From JBBDSU01 sp040904825 (GTDB taxonomy: Bacteria; Actinomycetota; Nitriliruptoria; Nitriliruptorales; Nitriliruptoraceae): a stretch of 11,146 bases of DNA. Numbering within the stretch: position 1 is the first letter of the stretch; each line of letters begins with the position of its first letter. This document shows, in pieces, positions 1 to 6,589 of this stretch. The stretch covers positions 1 through 11,146 of the forward strand of contig JBBDSU010000014.1 of the NCBI GenBank assembly GCA_040904825.1, given 5' to 3'. Both the position numbers and the translations under genes were made by a program. The notes under the pieces were generated by a model. The model was not told where the DNA came from. It worked only from the letters and a program-made list of their open reading frames with translations, and made no database searches.

Positions 1-210
1 CAAAGCCATCACCGCCCGATGGCCCCAGTCCCAGCACAACACAAGCTCCCAGGGAGTGTCGGACGCGAGTTTCGACATGCCAACCGGCCAGTAGAGGCCT
101 GCATCACTGTGGCTGACCAGATTGACACCCATGACGCCCGCATCCGTCTGTCTGAATGGACCCGTCTAGCTGTTGGTGACAGTCCCCATGTCCAAGAACC
201 AGGCTCAGTC

Positions 211-1587
211 CTACTGAGGATGCGCCATCCGCCACACACTCTTGGCGTTGGTGAACTCTCTCATCCCGTGGTAGGACAGCTCTCGACCGTAACCTGATGC
301 CTTAACGCCCCCAAAAGGCAGTCGCGGGTCCGATTTGACCATGTCGTTGATGGCGACCACCCCAACGTCAAGTCCGATCTCGAACTGGCGCGCACGGCCG
401 GTATCGCCCGTCCAGACCGCTGCTGCCAAGCCGTACTCGGTGGCATTGGCCACTCGAAGGGCCTCGTCATCGCCGTCGACAACCATGACGGCCGCGACCG
501 GCCCAAACGTCTCGTCAGAACACACGGAGTGAGAAGGAGTGGTGCCGGTCAACAGTGTCGGCGCGTAGAAGAATCCTGGCTGATCACGAAGCGGTCCTCC
601 TTCGATGACGACGGTGGCTCCCTCAGCGGTGCTCGCCTTTACTTGCTTGACCAGGTTGTCTCGGATGTCGGCGCGGGCCATCGGGCCGATGTTCGTCGCC
701 TTGTCCATCGGATCACCCACGACACGCTTGTTTATGGCGTCGGCTGCTGCATCGATGAAGTCATTCGCGATCCGCTGATCGACGATGAACCGCTTGGCAG
801 AGACGCAGCTCTGGCCTCCGTTGAGCAATCGTGACGCCATCGCGGCCTCCGCCGCCTTTCCAACATCGGCGTCATCGAGCACGATGAACGGATCTGAACC
901 ACCGAGCTCCAGCACCGTTGGCTTGCCGTGCACCGCCGCCGCTGACGCGACCTGTCGGCCGCCTCGTGTGCTGCCCGTGAAGGTGACGCCTCGGATCCGG
1001 GAATCGGCCATGACCTCGGCCGCTGCTTCGGGCTCGACCCGAAGCGTGTCGAGCAGACCTTCGGGCATGCCGGCGTCCAGGGCCACCTGTCGAATCGCCT
1101 CTCCACATCCCATCGTGGTCGGAGCGTGCTTGACCAGCACAGCATTCCCAGCCGCGACGATCGGCACGGCGAACCGAACGACCTGCCAGAACGGGAAGTT
1201 CCATGGCATGATCGCCAGCACTACTCCGACGGGGTCGTACCTGACGTAGCTTTCGGTCGCTTCCGTCGGGATCACATCCATGGCGAGGTATTCGCTGCTG
1301 TGATCCGCGTAGTGCTGCGCCGTCAATGCGCACTTGCGAACTTCCGCCTCGGCTTCGGCGAGCGGCTTGCCCATCTCGGCGGTGATCAGTGACGCCAACT
1401 CGTCGACGCGAGCTTCCAGCGCCGCACCGAATGCGCTGATCACCTCGGTTCGATGGTCAAGCGGCGTCGCGCGCCACTGCTCGTATGCCCTCTGCGCGGC
1501 ATCAAGGCGCACACCAACCTCAGCCTCATCATGGACGGTGTACGTAGCGATCACAGCTTCGGAAGCAGGGTTGACCGAGCGAAACAT
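211..1587 (-). CDS. gabD: NAD(P)-dependent succinate-semialdehyde dehydrogenase (aldehyde dehydrogenase superfamily, GabD1-like)
   Basis: The 458-residue protein is a full-length aldehyde dehydrogenase, predicted to be cytosolic. Family members oxidise succinate semialdehyde to succinate with NAD(P)+, the last step of GABA breakdown. Visible motifs: PWNF at 128-131 with the oxyanion Asn130; Lys153 of the cofactor site; FTGST at 203-207; the general base Glu227 in LELGG; catalytic Cys261 in GGQSC; ETFGP at 359-363; and PFGG..SGYGRE at 424-436 near the C-terminus. The phrases LELGGSDPFIV and QSC.SAKRFIV are those I associate with mycobacterial-type GabD1. The length matches that group and nothing is missing. 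The ATG at 1587 is preceded by GGAGGG with a 5-nt spacer. It is divergent from a gamma-glutamyltransferase gene, and an inverted repeat lies directly upstream of its ribosome-binding site. The family is certain; the exact substrate (succinate semialdehyde versus another short aldehyde) is inferred. Confidence 0.93.
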   Translation of the reverse strand: MFRSVNPASEAVIATYTVHDEAEVGVRLDAAQRAYEQWRATPLDHRTEVISAFGAALEARVDELASLITAEMGKPLAEAEAEVRKCALTAQHYADHSSEYLAMDVIPTEATESYVRYDPVGVVLAIMPWNFPFWQVVRFAVPIVAAGNAVLVKHAPTTMGCGEAIRQVALDAGMPEGLLDTLRVEPEAAAEVMADSRIRGVTFTGSTRGGRQVASAAAVHGKPTVLELGGSDPFIVLDDADVGKAAEAAMASRLLNGGQSCVSAKRFIVDQRIANDFIDAAADAINKRVVGDPMDKATNIGPMARADIRDNLVKQVKASTAEGATVVIEGGPLRDQPGFFYAPTLLTGTTPSHSVCSDETFGPVAAVMVVDGDDEALRVANATEYGLAAAVWTGDTGRARQFEIGLDVGVVAINDMVKSDPRLPFGGVKASGYGRELSYHGMREFTNAKSVWRMAHPQ

Positions 1588-1896
1588 ACGTGCCCTCCAT
1601 GGTCTGATTGCCGCACAATCAGGCTATCCATCGTCGGTGATCACCTGGCCTGCTCCACCCTGGTGAGCGCCCGCGACGAGAATTGCCGCCCGGACTGTCA
1701 CCTGCGGTGGTAGCCAGCAGTTGTTGCCATCCTTGACCTGCTAGATCAGTGGCTCGACGCGGTGCGCAGTGGTTGACAACCCTGGCACAACGGCCCGGAT
1801 CGGGCTGCCCGAGCCGACGCCCCATTAGGCTTTCCCAAACTGGCCAAATCGCTCCGCTGACGCCAGTCAGATCACGTGCGGAGCACCGGGAGTTCC
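1588..1896. other. Divergent intergenic region between dehydrogenase and gamma-glutamyltransferase
   Basis: About 310 bp without a supportable gene; it must carry the outward promoters of both neighbours. Besides the 1604-1622 repeat, an odd palindrome GGTTG-A-CAACC lies at 1771-1781 and contains a rightward TTGACA at 1773-1778. I see no convincing -10 box 16-18 bp beyond it, so I do not call a promoter. A second short dyad, CGGGC-T-GCCCG, lies around 1800-1812. Open frames through this stretch have no plausible ribosome-binding site or recognisable protein. Confidence 0.5.
1604..1622 (-). promoter_or_regulatory. 19-bp inverted-repeat operator upstream of the dehydrogenase
   Basis: CTGATTG, a 5-base spacer and CAATCAG form a perfect 7+5+7 inverted repeat. 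It lies 16 bp upstream of the dehydrogenase start codon, just outside the GGAGGG ribosome-binding site (1593-1598). That is a typical position for a repressor site blocking promoter clearance, or for a 5'-UTR hairpin. No regulator gene is adjacent, so the binding protein is unknown. Confidence 0.5.
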
Positions 1897-3675
1897 ATGT
1901 TCACCACACGTCCAGAGTTGCAGGGCCAGTTCGGGATGGTCTCATCGACCAACTGGATCGCATCAGCGGTTGCGATGTCGATCCTCGAACGGGGTGGCAA
2001 CGCCTTCGACGCGGCCGCCGCTTCCGGGCTGACCCTCCAGGTGGCAGAGCCCCATCTGAACGGTCCTGCCAGCGAAGCCCCGATCATGGCCTACATCGCC
2101 ACCGACGACGCCGTCAAAGTGGTGGCTGGCCAGGGGCCCGCTCCAGCGGCAGCGACCATTTCGCGCTTCGAACAGCTCGGGTTGGACCGGATCCCGGGCA
2201 CCGGACTGCTCGCTGCGTGCGTACCGGGTGCCTTCGATGCGTGGATGCGGCTGGCCCTCGAATACGGACGGCTCGAGCTGCGAGAACTGATGGCTCCGGC
2301 GATCAGCTACGCCACCGACGGGATCCCGGTGCCACCGACGATGGAAGCCACCGTCCGCAAGGTCGAGCAGCTGTTCCGCGAGCATTGGACAACGTCAGCA
2401 AGCGTGTGGCTGAAGGCAGGGGTCCCTCGACACCGCAGCTGGTTCTCCAACCCGACCCTTGCGGCAACCTACACCCGGATCCTGACCGAGGCGGAAGCTG
2501 CTGGCCGTGACCGTGCCGGGCGCATCCAGGCGGCCCGTGACGTGTTCTACCGCGGCTTTGTTGCTGAAGCCATCGCAGATTTCGCCCAGAACACCGCACA
2601 CATGGACACCTCTGGCGAGCCACACGGTGGCCTGATCACCGCTGACGACCTGGCCTCGTTCGAGGCCCCGATCGAGGAGCCACTGTCGGTCGATTATCAC
2701 GGCTGGACGGTCTACAAGCCCGACACCTGGAGCCAGGCGCCGGTCTTCCTGCAGCAGTTGAAGCTTCTTGAAGGTGTCGATCTCGCCTCGCTGGATCCCG
2801 ACGATCCTTTGTACGTCCACCAGGTGATGGAGTCAGCCAAGCTGGCTTTCGCCGACCGCGAAGCCTGGTACGGAGACCCACAACACGTCGAAGTTCCGAT
2901 CGAAACCTTGCTCAGCAGCGCCTATGCGGATTCCCGGCGCGCACTGATCTCGGAGACTGCTTCCCTGGATTTTCGCCCTGGGAGCCCGGACGGCCGCACC
3001 CCACCGGCGGTACCACAGCTGGTCGCACTCGACAGCACCGCGATGGGCGGAGCCGGCGAGCCGACCGTCTCCTCCGAAGGACAGGTTGTGGGCGACACCT
3101 GCCACATCGACATCGTCGATCATGAGGGCAACATGGTGTCGGCAACACCCAGCGGCGGATGGCTGCAGAGTTCACCCACCATCCCCGAGCTTGGCTTCCC
3201 CCTGGGATCACGCGCTCAGATGTTCTGGCTCGACGCGGACCACCCGAACGGTCTGGCGGGAGGCAAGCGACCCCGGACAACGCTCAGCTGCTCCCTGGCA
3301 CGTCACGACGGGCGAATGCGCCTCTCCTTCGGAACGCCCGGTGGTGACGGCCAGGATCAATGGTCGCTGATCTTCTTCCTGCGCTATGTCAACAACGGGC
3401 TGAACCTGCAGGAAGCAATCGAGATCCCAACCTTCCACACCAGCCACTTCCCCAGTTCCTTCTTCCCCCGCGCGTCGTCACCAGGTGAGATCACCGTCGA
3501 GGCAAGATTTTCAAAACCGACCATCGACGACCTGGTTTCCCGCGGACACAGGGTCAAAGTCGCTGGAGACTGGTCGCTAGGTCGCATGTCGGCCGTGGCA
3601 GCCGACGGTGAGCCTGGCCCGTTCCGGGCTGCGTCAGACCCTCGAGCTGAACAGGGCTACGCCATCGGACGCTAA
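1897..3675 (+). CDS. Gamma-glutamyltransferase family protein (Ntn hydrolase)
   Basis: This 592-residue protein belongs to the gamma-glutamyltranspeptidase family, which hydrolyses or transfers gamma-glutamyl groups from glutathione and similar amides after self-cleavage into two subunits. The N-terminal half shows the family pattern GMVSSTNWIAS...ILERGGNAFDAAAAS and then VAEPHLNGP. The predicted cleavage/nucleophile residue is Thr401 in GDTCHIDIVDHEGN, which aligns with the TTH.SVVD motif of classical enzymes. PGGDG (481-485) and the segment NNGLNLQEAIEIPTFH follow, and SDPRAEQGYAIG closes the protein. The usual Ser-Ser glutamate-binding pair appears replaced by Thr-Thr (461-462, in KRPRTTLS). 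No signal peptide is visible, unlike many secreted family members. I chose the ATG at 1897 because GGGAG lies 4 nt before it; an in-frame GTG at 1876 would add 7 residues but has poorer context. Family secure, substrate unknown; a cephalosporin-acylase-like role is possible. Confidence 0.88.
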   Translation: MFTTRPELQGQFGMVSSTNWIASAVAMSILERGGNAFDAAAASGLTLQVAEPHLNGPASEAPIMAYIATDDAVKVVAGQGPAPAAATISRFEQLGLDRIPGTGLLAACVPGAFDAWMRLALEYGRLELRELMAPAISYATDGIPVPPTMEATVRKVEQLFREHWTTSASVWLKAGVPRHRSWFSNPTLAATYTRILTEAEAAGRDRAGRIQAARDVFYRGFVAEAIADFAQNTAHMDTSGEPHGGLITADDLASFEAPIEEPLSVDYHGWTVYKPDTWSQAPVFLQQLKLLEGVDLASLDPDDPLYVHQVMESAKLAFADREAWYGDPQHVEVPIETLLSSAYADSRRALISETASLDFRPGSPDGRTPPAVPQLVALDSTAMGGAGEPTVSSEGQVVGDTCHIDIVDHEGNMVSATPSGGWLQSSPTIPELGFPLGSRAQMFWLDADHPNGLAGGKRPRTTLSCSLARHDGRMRLSFGTPGGDGQDQWSLIFFLRYVNNGLNLQEAIEIPTFHTSHFPSSFFPRASSPGEITVEARFSKPTIDDLVSRGHRVKVAGDWSLGRMSAVAADGEPGPFRAASDPRAEQGYAIGR

Positions 3676-3695
3676 GAACTCGATCGAGCCGGGAT

Positions 3696-3992
3696 TCAGC
3701 TGTCGTCGAGCGCACGTTCGACCCGGTCGACCTTGGTGTGCAGCATGTCGTCGTGTCCGGGCCGATGATCGATCTTGATCACCGCACTGACGCGAGGCCC
3801 ATACTGCTCGGCCTCTTCGATACACCGCTGCAACAACGCGAACACCTCGTCGGGTTGCCCCTCCACTGTGGTGAACATCGAGGTGGTCTCGTTCGGCAGG
3901 CCGCTTTCCCTGACGAGGCGGACGAGGGCAGCAACCGCGTCGCCGACCGAGTCTCCGGCTCCCATTGGGCTGATCGAGAATGCTGCGAGCAT
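3696..3992 (-). CDS. MTH1187/DUF77 family thiamine-binding-like protein
   Basis: A 98-residue protein with the features of the small MTH1187 (YqgV/DUF77) family, whose members form ferredoxin-like-fold oligomers and have been linked to thiamine or metabolite binding. Recognisable elements are the N-terminal strand LAAFSISPMGAGDSVGDAV, ESGLPNETTSMFTTVEGQPDEVFALL in the middle, and RVSAVIKIDHRPG towards the end. The length is typical of the family. The frame stays open upstream, but the ATG at 3992 has GAAAGG 6 nt before it and starts exactly where homology starts, so I prefer it over starts further upstream. It converges with the gamma-glutamyltransferase gene, with 20 bp between the stops and no terminator with a T-tract. 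The biochemical role in this organism is unknown. Confidence 0.8.
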   Translation of the reverse strand: MLAAFSISPMGAGDSVGDAVAALVRLVRESGLPNETTSMFTTVEGQPDEVFALLQRCIEEAEQYGPRVSAVIKIDHRPGHDDMLHTKVDRVERALDDS

Positions 3993-4170
3993 GCCATGCC
4001 TTTCGCTGTACAGGAGTCTGCCGCATGCCAGCCCGCACCGAGGCTGGCTGACCCGTAATCGGTGCCAGGCTGCTTGAGGTCTCAACGGCGGAAGGCGGTG
4101 ATCCCGATCGCGACAAGCACGCCGCGCCGATCCCCAGCATGATCAGCGCGCCACGATCGATACCATCTTC

Positions 4171-4184
4171 GTGAAAAGATTCAC
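4171..4184. promoter_or_regulatory. Short inverted repeat upstream of the DoxX-like gene
   Basis: GTGAA-AAGA-TTCAC is a perfect 5+4+5 inverted repeat ending 25 bp before the DoxX-like start codon. The placement fits an operator or leader hairpin for that gene. The arms are short, so chance occurrence cannot be excluded. Confidence 0.3.
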
Positions 4185-4209
4185 AATCACCCACGCTTTC
4201 GAGGTGACC

Positions 4210-4773
4210 ATGAGATCGACCAGCGACAACCGCCGCGCCGACGCTCTGCCAGCCGCTGAGATCGCCCGTCGATGGTGGGAACGCTATGAGGCCATCGACA
4301 TCCGTGTGCTTGAAACGCTGCGTCGCATCAGCCTTCCTATGTTGCGGCTCTCTCTCGGGGTGATCTTTGTCTGGTTCGGCGCACTGAAGATCGCTGGGAT
4401 CTCTCCGGCCAGCGAGCTGGTGGCAGCCACCGTCTACCTCGTCGACCCCGCCTGGTTCGTGCCGTTTCTTGGCGGCGTCGAAGTACTGATCGGACTCGGA
4501 CTGATCGCCAACCGGGCAATGCGCCTGGTGCTGCCCGTGTTCGTCGGTCTGCTGACCGGGACCCTGATGGTGCTGGTGATGCTTCCCGAGGTGGCCTTCC
4601 AGGACGGCAATCCGTTGTTGCTCAGTGTCGAGGGCGGCTACGTGGTCAAGAACATCGTGCTGCTGGCAGCCGGACTGGTGGTGGCCTCCAGCCTTAGTCA
4701 AGCCCGACCGTGGCGCCTGCAGGAAGCCAGCGACCAGGACAACCACACCGGCACGCGCCCGCCCAGCGAGTAG
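4210..4773 (+). CDS. DoxX/DUF417 (YkgB-like) family integral membrane protein
   Basis: A 187-residue membrane protein. After a polar N-terminal region of about 40 residues there are four hydrophobic segments, at roughly 43-63, 78-100, 104-127 and 146-163, followed by a polar tail. The motif LSLGVIFVWFGALKIAGISPA in the first helix and EGGYVVKNIVLLAAGLVV in the last are characteristic of the DoxX/DUF417 group. These are inner-membrane proteins, some tied to redox or stress functions, most uncharacterised. The ATG at 4210 has GAGGT 4 nt upstream; a GTG at 4171 would add 13 residues but lacks a good ribosome-binding site and falls inside the inverted repeat. The stop lies 6 bp from the convergent neighbour's stop, and a 10-bp palindrome (GCGCTAGCGC, 4777-4786) spans the junction. 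Confidence 0.82.
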   Translation: MRSTSDNRRADALPAAEIARRWWERYEAIDIRVLETLRRISLPMLRLSLGVIFVWFGALKIAGISPASELVAATVYLVDPAWFVPFLGGVEVLIGLGLIANRAMRLVLPVFVGLLTGTLMVLVMLPEVAFQDGNPLLLSVEGGYVVKNIVLLAAGLVVASSLSQARPWRLQEASDQDNHTGTRPPSE

Positions 4774-4779
4774 ACGGCG

Positions 4780-5124
4780 CTAGCGCGCTCGTCGTGCGGC
4801 CATGAACGACCGGACCCCGAGTGTGATGTAGACGGCCAGCACGATCACGGTCACCAGCGAAGTAATCGCCGCAGGTTCGGCGTCAGCGATCCCACCGAGC
4901 GGCTGCAGCGAGCCGACCAAGCCGAGGATCGCTACGACCAGCGCTGCGTGAATGGCATGATGACCCGCCGCCTCACGCTTTGCTGCAACGAGACCGAGCA
5001 CACCGATGATGAGCCCGAGCACCGACGGCAGCAGTGCGGTCACGCTCGCGAAGTCGGTCGCGACATACGCCACCACCCCTACCACCACGAGGATCGCACC
5101 GACGATCTGTGTCACCTTGGCCAT
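4780..5124 (-). CDS. Small four-helix integral membrane protein, function unknown
   Basis: A 114-residue protein made almost entirely of four hydrophobic segments (about 5-23, 28-47, 57-75 and 86-104). A basic, His-containing loop KREAAGHHAIH separates helices two and three, and the C-terminus is Arg-rich (RSFMAARRAR), suggesting a cytoplasmic tail. CAGGAG is centred about 12 nt before the ATG at 5124. I do not recognise the family; similar short membrane proteins are common in actinobacteria. It converges with the DoxX-like gene with almost no intergenic space and has its own roughly 200-bp upstream region, so it is probably transcribed alone. Confidence 0.7.
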   Translation of the reverse strand: MAKVTQIVGAILVVVGVVAYVATDFASVTALLPSVLGLIIGVLGLVAAKREAAGHHAIHAALVVAILGLVGSLQPLGGIADAEPAAITSLVTVIVLAVYITLGVRSFMAARRAR

Positions 5125-5284
5125 GAACTCAGCGCTCCTGGCAGGCCGGGTTGGATACAGGAGTTAGCGGCCCGCTGCACGAAGTGTGCCACAACGGCGC
5201 CGTGTAGCCAGCCACGCCAGACACCCGGACTTGCCTCTGAGGGGGTTGCCCTCTCGTTTCAGATGACCGTCACGCTCGTAACAT

Positions 5285-5312
5285 ACGAACTTGTTCGTTT
5301 GCACGCCGCGTG
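5285..5312. promoter_or_regulatory. Two adjacent short palindromes between the membrane-protein and toxin genes
   Basis: ACGAAC-TT-GTTCGT (5285-5298) is a perfect 14-bp dyad, and CACGC-C-GCGTG (5302-5312) follows 3 bp later. They sit about 15 bp past the stop of the leftward toxin-like gene and about 160 bp upstream of the membrane-protein start. They could be an operator for the latter or fold as consecutive hairpins ending the toxin transcript. The spacer of 2 does not fit the GAAC-N4-GTTC LexA site, and there is no T-tract. Confidence 0.35.
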
Positions 5313-5326
5313 AGACCTACAGCACA

Positions 5327-5749
5327 TCACTGACCGGTCGACCAGTATTCGTTCAGGCGCGCAATCGCCTCGTCCCGCGTCATCCCGACGATGTCCCGAT
5401 GTGCCAGGTCAACCCTGCCGATCAGGAGGTTGACGACGTCGACCGGAATCGCATCGTTGACTTCCTCCACAACGTCGTCGGGTGCGCGAGACGGGGCGAT
5501 GTTGTCGCGGACACATGCCCAGAAATCATCGGCGGTGACGTCAAGCTGATCGGCGAGGATGTGAGCCCACATCCTCGCCCCGTACGTCGTCTTGTTCGGC
5601 GGTCGTGATATCCGGGTCCGCAACACACGCCCGTCGGGAAGGTCGAGCTCATAGGTCTCGTGATGAGTGGACGGGACCTGCTTCCAACCCTCGTTGACGA
5701 CGAACTGCTTGTGGTCCGCCCGTGTCGGCTGCGGCCACGAGGGGCTCAC
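5327..5749 (-). CDS. Putative toxin of a type II toxin-antitoxin module (annotated family: cytotoxic translational repressor-like)
   Basis: A 140-residue protein translated from a GTG that overlaps the antitoxin stop codon as GTGA, which implies translational coupling and the antitoxin-first order usual for such modules. Residues 13-50 (KQFVVNEGWKQVPSTHHETYELDLPDGRVLRTRIS) have a HicA-like look: a short basic helix, paired histidines (29-30), then a beta hairpin. Residues 55-83 contain WAHILADQLDVT..DFWACV, a pattern I associate with an actinobacterial family labelled cytotoxic translational repressor of toxin-antitoxin stability. The C-terminal part (90-140) is acidic and helical. No nuclease quartet is visible, so if it is an RNase it would act through His/basic residues. 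Its partner is clear from gene arrangement, but toxicity and target are inferred. Confidence 0.72.
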   Translation of the reverse strand: MSPSWPQPTRADHKQFVVNEGWKQVPSTHHETYELDLPDGRVLRTRISRPPNKTTYGARMWAHILADQLDVTADDFWACVRDNIAPSRAPDDVVEEVNDAIPVDVVNLLIGRVDLAHRDIVGMTRDEAIARLNEYWSTGQ

Positions 5750-6183
5750 GACTTCTCGAGCGCAGCCTGGTCATAGGGGCCACGCGCCCACGCTAGAAGC
5801 TCATCATCGTCGGTCACAGAGACGTGCTGGACAAGTGCCGCCGCATGCTGGTGGTTGGGAGCCCGGTGCAGTCGTTCATCCCATGCTTCTGCATAGTCAC
5901 GAAGTGCGTGGACGAAGTCGTGCAGAGCCTCGTCCAGTGTCGTCCCGTCTGCGGCGACCGGGTGTCCTGGCAGCAGCACCGTCCAGCCGTCGTCCTCGGC
6001 GATGACCTCAGGGGCAGGCACTGCCCGCCGCAGCACGTCGCGCAGCAGCGAAGCAGGAAGCAGAGCGAAATCCTGGTCACCTCTGTGGAAGATGACAGGA
6101 CGTCGTTCGGCGGCTGCGTTCAACGACATCGCCCACGAACTGCGCACCTCAGTCGCGGTCGCGTCCTTGCTGGAATCGGACAT
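5746..6183 (-). CDS. Antitoxin with Phd/YefM-like N-terminus and HicB-like C-terminal domain
   Basis: A 145-residue protein. Residues about 8-53 (TATEVRSSWAMSLNAAAERRPVIFHRGDQDFALLPASLL) match the Phd/YefM antitoxin fold, which dimerises and binds operator DNA. Residues about 62-103 (EDDGWTVLLPGHPVAADGTTLDEALHDFVHALRDYAEAW) resemble the HicB partial RNase-H-like fold. The remainder, APNHQHAAALVQHVSVTDDDELLAW, is a tail I recall from actinobacterial relatives and may wrap the toxin. The ATG at 6183 has GGGGAAG just upstream and begins at the start of homology; the frame continues upstream to 6300 but without protein-like sequence and through the operator. The predicted role is to neutralise the downstream toxin and autorepress the operon. 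Pairing is strong; the domain assignment is from pattern recognition. Confidence 0.78.
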   Translation of the reverse strand: MSDSSKDATATEVRSSWAMSLNAAAERRPVIFHRGDQDFALLPASLLRDVLRRAVPAPEVIAEDDGWTVLLPGHPVAADGTTLDEALHDFVHALRDYAEAWDERLHRAPNHQHAAALVQHVSVTDDDELLAWARGPYDQAALEKS

Positions 6184-6203
6184 TGCTTCCCCAGTTCTGC
6201 CTG

Positions 6204-6233
6204 AACGTACAGTCTGTACGTAACGTACGTTAC
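6204..6233 (-). promoter_or_regulatory. Phased palindromic operator of the leftward toxin-antitoxin operon
   Basis: Two dyads abut here: ACGTACA-GTC-TGTACGT (6205-6221) and the perfect 14-bp palindrome GTAACGTACGTTAC (6220-6233). Together they place GTAC cores at 6207, 6216 and 6225, exactly 9 bp apart. The array starts 20 bp upstream of the antitoxin ATG, where an autorepressing antitoxin or antitoxin-toxin complex would bind. No clear -35/-10 pair is apparent, but the array probably overlaps the promoter. Confidence 0.7.
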
Positions 6234-6323
6234 TCACCTGCAAACGCAAACCCTTGGAACAGCAAACACTCAGTCCGTTGAGGTAGCTATCCCACACCAC
6301 CCCGACCGCTGCCCAGGGCGGTA

Positions 6324-6339
6324 TACACCTTAAGGTGTA
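6324..6339 (+). promoter_or_regulatory. 16-bp palindromic operator upstream of vapB
   Basis: TACACCTTAAGGTGTA is a perfect 16-bp palindrome ending 31 bp before the VapB start codon. Ribbon-helix-helix VapB proteins bind such dyads as dimers to autorepress their operons, and the position fits an overlap with the promoter. Its sequence is unrelated to the GTAC array of the opposing operon, so each module probably has its own autoregulation. Confidence 0.65.
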
Positions 6340-6370
6340 CGGTAGTGTCTAGACGAACGTGGAGATCAGC

Positions 6371-6589
6371 ATGTCGCGGACCCGAACCAATATCGAACTC
6401 GATGACGATGCCATCGAAACGGCGATGCGCATGTATGGAACCCGAAGCAAGAAGGAGACCGTCGATCTCGCGTTGCGACGGCTCATCGGATCGCCGCTTG
6501 GCACGGAGCAGGCGCTGGCACTCGAGGGTTCAGGTTGGGAGGGCGACCTCGTCCAAATGCGCGATGACTCACCCCCGGACGCCGCGTGA
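6371..6589 (+). CDS. vapB: VapB-type ribbon-helix-helix antitoxin
   Basis: A 72-residue antitoxin. Residues 3-10 (RTRTNIEL) form the DNA-contacting ribbon, followed by two predicted helices (DDAIETAMRMYG and SKKETVDLALRRLIG), the canonical RHH arrangement. The C-terminal GSGWEGDLVQMRDD is the segment that in VapB proteins inserts into the toxin active site. The ATG at 6371 has GGAG 6 nt before it; an upstream GTG at 6359 would add four residues without a ribosome-binding site. The stop overlaps the vapC start as GTGA. It is expected to bind and inhibit VapC and to repress its own operon through the palindrome upstream. Confidence 0.88.
   Translation: MSRTRTNIELDDDAIETAMRMYGTRSKKETVDLALRRLIGSPLGTEQALALEGSGWEGDLVQMRDDSPPDAA

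Noticed and set aside
1..132. Minus-strand open frame reaching the window edge (begins MGVNLVSHSDAGLYWPVG)
   Set aside because: Only 44 codons, no ribosome-binding site and no recognisable family. The SHSDAG string recalls an IS3-type transposase motif, but the surrounding residues do not fit, so no transposase remnant is called.
1773..1800. TTGACA as -35 box of the gamma-glutamyltransferase gene
   Set aside because: No acceptable -10 hexamer follows at 16-18 bp.
3634..4746. Long minus-strand frame of 370 codons across the DoxX-like and MTH1187-like genes
   Set aside because: Its residues are His/Gln/Arg-rich without family features, and it runs antisense to a clear membrane protein and out of frame with the MTH1187-like gene; it is a high-GC shadow.
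4777..4786. GCGCTAGCGC palindrome as a bidirectional terminator of the two convergent genes
   Set aside because: A 10-bp palindrome has no room for a loop without losing most pairs, and there is no T-tract on either side.
5285..5298. ACGAAC-TT-GTTCGT as a LexA/SOS box
   Set aside because: Gram-positive SOS boxes need 4 bases between GAAC and GTTC; here there are 2, and no SOS gene is adjacent.
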